This document shows, one piece after another, positions 7,520 through 13,943 of a DNA stretch of 13,943 nucleotides. The notes beneath the pieces were generated by a model that was not told where the DNA came from, ran no database searches, and was given only the letters and a program-made list of their open reading frames with translations. The stretch is from Chloroflexota bacterium (GTDB taxonomy: Bacteria > Chloroflexota > Anaerolineae > JACRMK01), in contig JACQEC010000011.1 of NCBI GenBank assembly GCA_016200765.1, forward strand, positions 1 to 13,943, in the 5' to 3' direction. How positions within the stretch are numbered: position 1 is the stretch's first letter; each line of letters opens with the position of its first letter. Made by a program: the position numbers and the translations under genes.

Positions 7520-10500
7520 GCAACATAGGCTCCTTGCTATCCTTATTGTTATTTTGGCAGTCCCGGTCTGGTTGAGCCATACCGGCGTCAGCGCCTCGTA
7601 TGATGCTGGTCCCTCTCTCACTGGACACCCATATTGGCGGCTGTCTGCCACGGGCGCCGATAGCCCCTATACCCTCGCGCTTAGCCAAACCCACAGCACT
7701 GATGGCGGGGCCGCGGGCGTCAATGCGAACTGCTCCGGCACATCTATCAATGCGACACCCCTGATAGACCTCGGCGTCAATCTCTATCAGGGCTATCCGG
7801 GAGGGCTCTATCCCAACGGCGCGAACCAGCCGCCCAGCGCTTATCTGCAGGTTGGCCTCGCCGCCGCTCAAGCCATCACCCCGCTAAACCTATCCGGTCA
7901 GGCCGACCCCGTCAATGGGCGCATCGTCTATCTGTCCATTGGCATGAGCAACGCGAATTACGAATTTCAGGAGTTCATCACCGAAACGCTCGCGTTGCCC
8001 GAAGTGAATCCCAAACTCACGCTCGTCAATGGCGCACTGCTAACCTGGGATGCCGATGCCATTGCGAGCCCCACCTCGCTTTATTGGAGCAAGGTAGACA
8101 CCATCGTCAGCAAGGCGGGGGTCAGCAATAATCAGGTGCAGGCGGTCTGGCTCAAAGAGGCCGTCATCGGAGACACTACTCCTTTCCCGGCCGATGCGAC
8201 GCACCTGCAAAGTGATCTGGCATCCATCGTCAACATCATGTCCTCGCGCTATCCCAATCTGCGCATCGTGTATCTGGCCAGCCGCACCTACGGGGGATAT
8301 GCCACAGGCTCGCTGAGCCCCGAGCCGTGGGCCTATGAAAGCGGGTTTGGTGTCAAATGGTTGGTCGAGTCATACGTGAATGGGACGGTCACGAACACCA
8401 ACGGCTTGTATGTGGCTTGGGGGCCGTATCTGTGGACCGACGGCACGGTGGGGCGCAGTGACGGACTGGTTTGGACCTGTGATGATGTCGTGTCGGACGG
8501 CGCGCATCCCAGTACAAGCGGGACACAGAAGGTGGCCGGGTTGTTGCTCTCGTTCATGAAGTCCGATTCGACAGCGGTATCGTGGTGGTTAAATCCGGCT
8601 ATGCCCACTTCGACCCCGACGAGCACGCCTGCGCCAACCTCCGTTGCGACGCCTACTGCGACCGGCACGCCAACCCCAACAGCCACCGCGACCCCGACCT
8701 CCAGCTCCACACCGACCGCCACGCCAACCGTTATATCCACTGGAACTTCAACGCCGACCAGCATGCCAACCGTTCCACCGCGCACGGTGATCTCGCCGGT
8801 CGCCGGCATGACCTTTAATTTTGGGAATGGTGTGCCGTTTATCTCCGCTGACACCGTGCACGCCAAAGGCATTCAGGCGCAAGATCGCTGGCTGTGGATC
8901 AGCGGTTACATCAACGCCGATTATAGCCTGGATATGGTCGGCATCGAGAACGAGATTGCCGGATCGCGCAGGGATATTGACGGCGGTCTGGTCTATGTGC
9001 ACATCAATCCGCCCCAAGATGCCAACGGCCTGATCACGATGCCTCCCGATCTGGCGGTCTGGACGGCCCAAATGACCCAACTCGCCTCGGGGTTGGCCGG
9101 GCAGGTCGCGGCCTACAGCGTCGGCAACGAGATGTCGAACAAATCGTTCGCCGGTACGGTGGATGACCTCACCGCGCTGATGGCGGCCAGTTATGCCGGG
9201 TTCAAAGCCGGCGACCCCAAGGCCGTCGTCGTGGATGGCGGCATCGGCTCGCTCTCCTATGTCATCTCCATGGCGCAAGACCTGTACAACGCCGGTCAAT
9301 CCCAGCAGGCGATTGACCTCGTCAATGGCTACACCGCGCTGCACACGCGCGGCCTCGATCAGTTTCTGCCGCTGGTGACGGTCGCCGACCTGGAAGCCCT
9401 GCTCAACGACCCCTCGAACCAGACGGTCGAGACGTTCAACGAAGCCGTGTTTAACCAACAATGCGCCTCGTACGACATCATGGAGATCCATTACTACCAG
9501 CCGTGGAAATACTTCGATCAGGTCCTGGCCTGGATTCAAGGCCGGATGGCGAGCCATAATTGCCAGAAGCCCCTCCAATTCTGGGAACTGGGCTATCAGG
9601 TTGATCGGGGTAAGTATACCTATGATGAGGTTGACCACGCGCGAACCATCTTCAAGCTCCTGACGCAGGCTACCACCCTATCCAAGAGCCTGACGGCGTA
9701 CGCGCTCTACACGGACGACGGCGTCGTGCCGTCGCGCGGTCTGTGCAACCCGTACCCGGCCACGACCTGTTATCAGGCGGACGCCTCCTACCGCACCGTC
9801 GCCTTGAAGTTGAGTTATGCGACGACGGCCGAGCAGGTCGCGCTCGACCCGGCCGTGCGCGCCTATCGCTTCGATACGCTGGCCGGGGAGGTCTGGGCAC
9901 TCTGGCGGCTCGACCCCGGCAGTACGACGCTGTCTTTGCCGGTGTCGTACTCGGCCGTGAACATCACCGATTACCAGGGCGTAGTGACCACCGGCCTCGC
10001 GTCGAACCTGACGATTACGGACAGCCCGGTGTTTGTGGAGAGCCAGAGCGACCAGACACCCACCCCCACGCCGATCCCCGTCTATCCGACGCCAACGCCG
10101 GACGGGAGCGGGAATCCTCTGATACGGTATCTGATTCCGAAGTCGGCCGTCACACTGCCGGGTCCGGCCGGCTCAACCAATAAGCAGACGATTGTCTCAT
10201 TCGATGCGGCCACGGGCGATTTCTCCACCTTCTTCGCCGGTCTCGCGGCAGGGCTGGTGAATACGACGACGATCGAGGCGTTCTCCGTCGTCAGCTCGAC
10301 AGAGGTCCTGCTCGCCTTCGCCTCGGACACGACCGTGCCCGGTATCGCCAATCCGGTGCATGACACGGACATCGTGGCCTTCGACGGCACGCTCGGCGCT
10401 AACCCGGTGGGCGCGTTCCGCCTGTTCTTCCAGGGCTCGAACGTCGGCCTCCTGCCGGACGTTGAGCCGATTGATGCCTTCAGCTGGCTGCCCGATGCTT

Positions 10501-11279
10501 CGCTCCCGGCCGGTGGCCGCCTGCTGGTCTCCAGCAGTAACTGGATACTGACCGAGAGCCTGTATGCGGGCGTCGAGGACTTGATTCTCTTCACGCCGAC
10601 GTCGCTCGGCGCAACGACGGCTGGCACGTGGACGATGTATCTGGACGGCAGCGATGTCGGGCTGGACGATCATACGAACGAAGACATCAAGAGCGCGAGC
10701 GTTGGCCCGGCGGGTGAACTGTATCTGACCTTCTCGGGCGCGTTCTCCCTGCCCGGCGGGGTGACGGGCCAGGAGTCCGACGTCGTGGTCTTCCACCCGA
10801 CCTCGCTCGGCGAGAACACGCAGGGGTCGTGGCAGTTCTACTGGTCTCCGGTGAACGCGGGCGTGACGCCGGGGATCAAGGATGTGCAGGTCTTGGCTCG
10901 CCTGCTCGCCACGCCGACGCCAACCCGCACGCCGACGGCGACGCCGACCAACACGCCGACGCCGACCCGCACGCCGACGAGCACACCGACGGCCACTCCC
11001 ACGCCGACCAGCGCGCCAACGAGCACGCCGACAGCGACTAGCACCCCAACCCGTACGTCAACACCGTTGCCAACCGCCACCGCGACAAGAACGCCTACGA
11101 TCACGCCGACACCAAGCCGCACGCCGACGCCGACCAAAACGCCGACGCCGACCAAGACGCCGAAGCCGAAAGCCGGCGACATCTTGAGCGATGAGCCTGC
11201 CGTCATTTTTGAGCCGGTAAGCGATATAGACGGTTTCGGCGGGAACTCCGTGAGCAATGCATATGAACTCATCTGGTAG
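7518..11279 (+). CDS. giant secreted multidomain protein: SGNH-like + clan-A glycosidase-like + repeat domain, PT linkers
   Basis: 1253 residues with a signal peptide (MQHRLLAILIVILAVPVWLS). Domain 1 (about 45-350) is SGNH-hydrolase-like: VYLSIGMSN (136-145, G-x-S-N in place of GDS), LASRTYGGYA, and D327-G-A-H330-P near its end. Linker 1 (about 362-422) is Thr/Pro-rich. Domain 2 (about 428-840) resembles a TIM-barrel glycosidase of clan A: YSVGNE538M (acid/base on strand 4), EIH658YYQPW, and QFWE690LGYQ (nucleophile on strand 7). Linker 2 is about 845-865. Domain 3 (about 868-1125) has four units of about 65-71 residues, marked by FFAGLAAGL (905), FFQGSNVGL (970), YLDGSDVGL (1041) and YWSPVNAGV (1108), perhaps a propeller or beta-sandwich array. 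A long TPT linker (about 1131-1218) ends in a short tail. Probable role: extracellular polysaccharide binding or cleavage, including deacylation. Only a weak AGGT precedes ATG 7518. Confidence 0.85.
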   Translation: MQHRLLAILIVILAVPVWLSHTGVSASYDAGPSLTGHPYWRLSATGADSPYTLALSQTHSTDGGAAGVNANCSGTSINATPLIDLGVNLYQGYPGGLYPNGANQPPSAYLQVGLAAAQAITPLNLSGQADPVNGRIVYLSIGMSNANYEFQEFITETLALPEVNPKLTLVNGALLTWDADAIASPTSLYWSKVDTIVSKAGVSNNQVQAVWLKEAVIGDTTPFPADATHLQSDLASIVNIMSSRYPNLRIVYLASRTYGGYATGSLSPEPWAYESGFGVKWLVESYVNGTVTNTNGLYVAWGPYLWTDGTVGRSDGLVWTCDDVVSDGAHPSTSGTQKVAGLLLSFMKSDSTAVSWWLNPAMPTSTPTSTPAPTSVATPTATGTPTPTATATPTSSSTPTATPTVISTGTSTPTSMPTVPPRTVISPVAGMTFNFGNGVPFISADTVHAKGIQAQDRWLWISGYINADYSLDMVGIENEIAGSRRDIDGGLVYVHINPPQDANGLITMPPDLAVWTAQMTQLASGLAGQVAAYSVGNEMSNKSFAGTVDDLTALMAASYAGFKAGDPKAVVVDGGIGSLSYVISMAQDLYNAGQSQQAIDLVNGYTALHTRGLDQFLPLVTVADLEALLNDPSNQTVETFNEAVFNQQCASYDIMEIHYYQPWKYFDQVLAWIQGRMASHNCQKPLQFWELGYQVDRGKYTYDEVDHARTIFKLLTQATTLSKSLTAYALYTDDGVVPSRGLCNPYPATTCYQADASYRTVALKLSYATTAEQVALDPAVRAYRFDTLAGEVWALWRLDPGSTTLSLPVSYSAVNITDYQGVVTTGLASNLTITDSPVFVESQSDQTPTPTPIPVYPTPTPDGSGNPLIRYLIPKSAVTLPGPAGSTNKQTIVSFDAATGDFSTFFAGLAAGLVNTTTIEAFSVVSSTEVLLAFASDTTVPGIANPVHDTDIVAFDGTLGANPVGAFRLFFQGSNVGLLPDVEPIDAFSWLPDASLPAGGRLLVSSSNWILTESLYAGVEDLILFTPTSLGATTAGTWTMYLDGSDVGLDDHTNEDIKSASVGPAGELYLTFSGAFSLPGGVTGQESDVVVFHPTSLGENTQGSWQFYWSPVNAGVTPGIKDVQVLARLLATPTPTRTPTATPTNTPTPTRTPTSTPTATPTPTSAPTSTPTATSTPTRTSTPLPTATATRTPTITPTPSRTPTPTKTPTPTKTPKPKAGDILSDEPAVIFEPVSDIDGFGGNSVSNAYELIW
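8601..8790 (+). repeat. Thr/Pro-rich linker 1 (low-complexity coding repeat)
   Basis: Tandem ACN-CCN (Thr-Pro) units with Ser and Ala encode an unstructured, probably glycosylated spacer between the SGNH-like and glycosidase-like domains. The codons are degenerate, so the repeat is kept at protein level more than at DNA level. Confidence 0.9.
10911..11173 (+). repeat. Thr/Pro-rich linker 3 (near-tandem ACGCCGACG units)
   Basis: A dense array of TPT and TPTP units, written mostly with ACG-CCG codons (for instance ACGCCGACGCCGACC repeated at 11119-11160). It is an extended spacer near the C-terminus, of the kind that carries secreted proteins away from the cell surface. DNA-level near-identity makes it prone to slippage and length change. 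Confidence 0.9.
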
Positions 11280-11322
11280 CCGTTGATGGCGCACTAGCAG
11301 TGCCCATCACCCCTCAAAAAGC

Positions 11323-11355
11323 AAACCCGTTTTCATAAGAAAACGGGTTTCTTGC
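11323..11355 (+). terminator. strong intrinsic terminator
   Basis: AAACCCGTTTTC (11323-11334) pairs perfectly with GAAAACGGGTTT (11339-11350) around loop ATAA, followed by CTTGCTT. It closes the giant protein's transcript 43 bases after its stop. With A-rich sequence on the left it may also act on the opposite strand. Confidence 0.9.
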
Positions 11356-11365
11356 TTGATGGCCT

Positions 11366-11394
11366 TTGCCGCCTTGCTCCAACCATGTTAAACT
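11366..11394 (+). promoter_or_regulatory. weak candidate promoter for the MmgE/PrpD gene
   Basis: TTGCCG (11366-11371) and TAAACT (11389-11394) lie 17 bases apart, each 4/6 to consensus. It sits between the terminator and ATG 11420. Confidence 0.35.
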
Positions 11395-11419
11395 TCCAGC
11401 CAATCCGGGCCTTCTAACC

Positions 11420-12868
11420 ATGTCTCTCTCCCTGACCGAACACCTCGCGCACTTCCTGACCCGCGTTGACCGCGCCGCCCTGCCGCTCGCCACCGCGCAA
11501 ACCTACACGCTCGACTGGCTTGGCTCGGCGCTGGCCGGCACGCAAACCTCACCGGGGCAGAGCCTGCTCGACTACGCCGCCGCACAGCCCCCGATGGAGC
11601 AGGCGACCGGAGCCGCCGTCATCGGCTTGCCCTGCCCTTCGACAAGCTCAGGACGCTCTGCCGAGGTCGCCGCGCTGGTCAACGGCGGCCTCTCGCATAT
11701 CGTCGAGATGGACGATCTGGATCGCGGCTCGGTTCTGCACCCCGGCGCGGTGGTGATTCCGGCGGCGCTGGCCGTTGCCCAGCGCGAGCGCCGCAGTGGT
11801 CGCGCATTTTTAGAAGCCGCCGTGCTCGGCTACGAAGTCGCCATCCGCGTCGGCGAAGCGGTTGGGCGGACACATTACCGCTACTTCCACAACACGGCGA
11901 CCTGCGGCGTGTTCGGTGCGGCCGCGGCGGCGGCCAGCCTGCTCGGTCTAAGCGAGGAGCAGATCGTCTGGGCGCTGGGCAGTGCCGGCACCATGAGCGC
12001 GGGGCTGTGGGAGTTCAACCGCGATGGTGCCATGAGCAAACACCTGCACGCCGGACGCGCGGCGCAAACGGGCGTGCTGGCCGCCGACCTCGCGCGGCGC
12101 GGCTTCACCGGCGCGCGCGCCATCCTCGAAGGTGAGCGCGGCTTTTTTGCGGCCACGTCCACGGACGCTGACCCCGCCAGAGTGCTGGACGGGTTAGACC
12201 CGCAGATGGGCGCGTGGAAGATGTCCGGCGTCAGCATCAAGCCGCACGCCTCGTGCCGCCACACGCACCCGGCGATTGACGCGGCGCTCGCCCTGCGCGT
12301 CAGGCTCACCGCCGAGCGCGCCGAGGACGCCGAGGACAACCAGTATAGAGTCTCTGCGCTCTCTGCGTCCTCGGCGGTGAATGACAGCCTAGTGCACAGG
12401 GCGGTCAGGCGCATTGAGATTGAAACGTATCAGGCCGCGCTCGACCTGTGCGACAACCCGGCACCGTCCACGCCGTATCAGGCGAAGTTCTCACTGCAAT
12501 ACTGCGTCGCGTCGGCGTTGGCGCGCGGCCATGCCGCTCTCGCCGATTTTGCGCCCGCGCGCATCGCCGACCCGCAAACCGCCGCGTTGATCGCTCACAC
12601 CACTTTGCGCCACAACAACCTCTTCGAGACGATGTACCCGCGCCAGTGGCCGTCGAATGTCACGGTGGCCTGCGCCGATGGGCGCGTGCTCTCGCAGACG
12701 ATCAACACGCCCAAAGGCGACCCGGAAAATCCGCTGAGCCAGAGCGAGTTAGAGGGCAAGTTCCGCCAGATGTTGAGCGATACGCCTTTTGCGGAAACCA
12801 GTGAGGGCTGGCTGGCCTTCGCGGCACGGCTGGGTGAAGCGCCACGGGTCATCTTGCCGCAGGCCTAA
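11420..12868 (+). CDS. MmgE/PrpD-family protein with two repeat-derived in-frame insertions
   Basis: 482 residues from ATG 11420; the longer frame back to 11366 starts at a TTG lying in the presumed promoter. The family (2-methylcitrate dehydratase, aconitate decarboxylase and relatives) is shown by the helical start LTEHLAHFLTRVDRAALPLA, EM97DDLDRGSVLH107PGAVVIPA, KHLHAGRAAQTGVLAADLAR, the active-site-type segment KPHASCRHTHPAIDA, the QAKFSLQYCVASAL start of the C-terminal domain, and NPLSQSELEGKF. The substrate is unknown. Residues 70-79 (around PCPSTSSGR) and about 296-320 are not family sequence but translated dispersed repeats; without them the length is near the usual 450-460. Both inserts keep the frame and fall between conserved blocks, so the enzyme may still work. 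It ends 4 bases from the stop of the convergent binding-protein gene. Confidence 0.9.
   Translation: MSLSLTEHLAHFLTRVDRAALPLATAQTYTLDWLGSALAGTQTSPGQSLLDYAAAQPPMEQATGAAVIGLPCPSTSSGRSAEVAALVNGGLSHIVEMDDLDRGSVLHPGAVVIPAALAVAQRERRSGRAFLEAAVLGYEVAIRVGEAVGRTHYRYFHNTATCGVFGAAAAAASLLGLSEEQIVWALGSAGTMSAGLWEFNRDGAMSKHLHAGRAAQTGVLAADLARRGFTGARAILEGERGFFAATSTDADPARVLDGLDPQMGAWKMSGVSIKPHASCRHTHPAIDAALALRVRLTAERAEDAEDNQYRVSALSASSAVNDSLVHRAVRRIEIETYQAALDLCDNPAPSTPYQAKFSLQYCVASALARGHAALADFAPARIADPQTAALIAHTTLRHNNLFETMYPRQWPSNVTVACADGRVLSQTINTPKGDPENPLSQSELEGKFRQMLSDTPFAETSEGWLAFAARLGEAPRVILPQA
11628..11662. repeat. short dispersed repeat inserted in the prpD-like gene (TTCGACAAGCTCAGGA type)
   Basis: CCCTTCGACAAGCTCAGGAC is a partly palindromic sequence that I recall as a common dispersed repeat in metagenomic genomes; in other frames it gives FDKLR-like peptides. 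Here it encodes CPSTSSGR between VIG and SAEVAALVNG, where family members have a shorter loop. A second copy is not present in the window, so its repeat nature rests on recollection. Confidence 0.5.
12307..12379. repeat. GC-rich palindromic repeat, copy 4, inside the prpD-like gene
   Basis: CACCGCCGAGCGCGCCGAGG (12307-12326) and the inverted end CGTCCTCGGCGGTG (12366-12379) are the arms also seen in copies 1 and 2, here without the nested AT-rich palindrome. It is translated as TAERAEDAED, then NQYRVS, then ALSASSAV, about 25 residues, and keeps the reading frame. Confidence 0.8.
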
Positions 12869-12872
12869 CCGC

Positions 12873-13913
12873 TTATTTCACGCGATCCATCCACGAGTTG
12901 TCGTACAGCGCCTCGACAGAGATCAGGGCGTCGGGACTGATACTGCCAAAGAGGCGATAGGCGGCGACGGCGTTCTCCACGCCGGCCTGCGTCACCCTGC
13001 CGTCCAGCGAGAGCGCCGGCCGCGAAGCGTTCAGCGCGTCAATCCACGCCAGTTTGTCGTTGCCGGTCACGTCATCCGTCAAAACCGCCGCGATCTCGCC
13101 GGCCGTGTGCGCGCGCAGGTAAATGACCGCCCTGACCAGCGCGTTGACCATCTTCTGCACAATCTCCGGCTTGTTCTTGATCGTGTCGCCGGTAGCCAAC
13201 AGGCCGGTGGACGGGAACTCGCCGTCCAGAGCGCGCTCGCTGTCGGCCTGCGCTCGCAGGTCGGCCAATAGCGCGACCTTGCGGCTCTTGAGGAGCTGTG
13301 TGGCAAAGGGATCGGCGTTGAAGCCGACGTCAATCTCTTTCTTCTCGAAAGCCACGGCCATCGTGCTGGACCCCACCGCGACGATGGTGATGTCGTCCGG
13401 CTTCAGGCCGGCCCGGGCCGCCAGCGTGATCGCCAGCAAGTGTGTGAGCGCGCCTATCGCGGTCACGCCGACCTTTCTGCCCTTCAGGTCTTTGATCTCC
13501 TTGATCTGGTCTTTCAGGTCGCCGCGCACCATCACGGCGATGCCGGGGTAGCGCGTGAACGCGACCAGCATCTTCAGCTCTTGGCCCTGTGCCTGCGCCT
13601 TGACCGCCTGTTCAAGCGAGCCGCCGGAGAACATCGCCGAGCCGGACAGCAGGGCCGCGGCGGCCTGCGCGCCGCCCGGCATGACCTGCCAATCCACGTC
13701 CAGCCCTTCGGCCTTATCATATTTGAGCGCCTTCGCGACCGCGTAGGGCAGAATCAGGAACGGCGCGCTGGCGTCTATCGCAACCGGCACCCTCGCCGCC
13801 AGCGCCGCCGCGGGCACGAGGGCAGAGACGGGCGCGGCGGTCGGTATGGGGGCTTGCCGGTCGCAGGCGGCGGCCAACAGCGCCATGAGTGACAAGACGG
13901 CAAAGCCCTTCAC
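12873..13913 (-). CDS. ABC transporter substrate-binding lipoprotein, NMT1/THI5-like
   Basis: 346 residues starting at GTG 13913, preceded by GGGAGGAAGGG (upstream on the minus strand, about 13919-13933). The N-terminus MKGFAVLSLMALLAAAC is a lipoprotein signal with Cys17; the internal ATG would remove half of it. The mature protein is a type-2 periplasmic-binding fold of the nitrate/sulfonate/taurine/thiamine-precursor group: SAPFLILPYAVAKALKYDKA, GLDVDWQVMPGGAQAAAALL, KMLVAFTRYPGIAVMVR, LKGRKVGVTAIGALTHLLA, KKEIDVGFNADPFATQLL, then a helical end. It would deliver a small organic or oxyanion substrate to an ABC importer; the ligand is not readable. Permease and ATPase genes are not in the window and may lie beyond the right edge. 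It converges with the PrpD-like gene, with no terminator between them. Confidence 0.92.
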   Translation of the reverse strand: MKGFAVLSLMALLAAACDRQAPIPTAAPVSALVPAAALAARVPVAIDASAPFLILPYAVAKALKYDKAEGLDVDWQVMPGGAQAAAALLSGSAMFSGGSLEQAVKAQAQGQELKMLVAFTRYPGIAVMVRGDLKDQIKEIKDLKGRKVGVTAIGALTHLLAITLAARAGLKPDDITIVAVGSSTMAVAFEKKEIDVGFNADPFATQLLKSRKVALLADLRAQADSERALDGEFPSTGLLATGDTIKNKPEIVQKMVNALVRAVIYLRAHTAGEIAAVLTDDVTGNDKLAWIDALNASRPALSLDGRVTQAGVENAVAAYRLFGSISPDALISVEALYDNSWMDRVK

Positions 13914-13943
13914 GCTAGTTCCCTTCCTCCCGCCTGATAAACG

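Noticed and set aside
8601..11173. ACGCCGACG repeats as a possible CRISPR or minisatellite
   Set aside because: They are in-frame Thr-Pro linkers of a secreted protein, with no unique spacers between repeats.

Overview
GC-rich bacterial window. Threonine/proline-rich linkers in a giant secreted protein, a VKOR/DsbA pair instead of DsbB, short palindromic repeats between and inside genes, and consensus sigma-70-type promoters together suggest a Chloroflexota-like (Anaerolineae-type) genome, probably from a metagenome. That assignment is inference; there is no rRNA or tRNA here to settle it.

Layout. (a) 1-528, minus strand: the first 176 residues of a B12-binding radical SAM protein that runs off the left edge. 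(b) 529-6122, plus strand: a thiol-redox/metal island. It contains a membrane-anchored DsbA-like oxidoreductase whose first catalytic Cys codon is TGA, a VKOR-type disulfide-generating membrane protein, a PCYCGC-type Cys-rich lipoprotein, a membrane-anchored DUF1573-like protein with a Cys-TGA dyad, and a P1B-4 metal-transporting ATPase. Each of the two in-frame TGA codons is followed, at bacterial SECIS distance, by a perfect short hairpin (one with a GGT-starting loop), so both genes are read here as selenoprotein genes that ordinary gene calling would split. (c) 6132-7193: a small alpha/beta-barrel-like protein behind a possible hairpin switch, a bidirectional terminator, and a convergent secreted helical protein. 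(d) 7335-11350: a consensus promoter, a roughly 150-nt structured leader, and a 1253-aa secreted protein with SGNH-like, clan-A glycosidase-like and repeat domains joined by PT linkers, closed by a strong terminator. (e) 11366-13913: an MmgE/PrpD-family protein carrying two in-frame repeat insertions, converging with an NMT1/THI5-like substrate-binding lipoprotein.

The island is the most interesting part. VKOR would reoxidise the Sec/Cys DsbA on the outer face of the membrane. The two Cys-rich or Sec-containing anchored proteins would handle a thiol or metal in the same compartment, and the P1B-4 ATPase would export a transition metal into it. The order and compartment are seen or follow from families; the joint function is inference.

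The window is also rich in small non-autonomous repeats. A GC-rich palindrome occurs alone (inside the prpD-like gene) and twice with an AT-rich palindrome nested in it, just upstream of both selenoprotein genes. The AT-rich palindrome occurs alone directly in front of the ATPase start. A 150-170-bp MITE-like element with GGCTGTTGCAAAGT ends occurs in two inverted copies around the ATPase gene.
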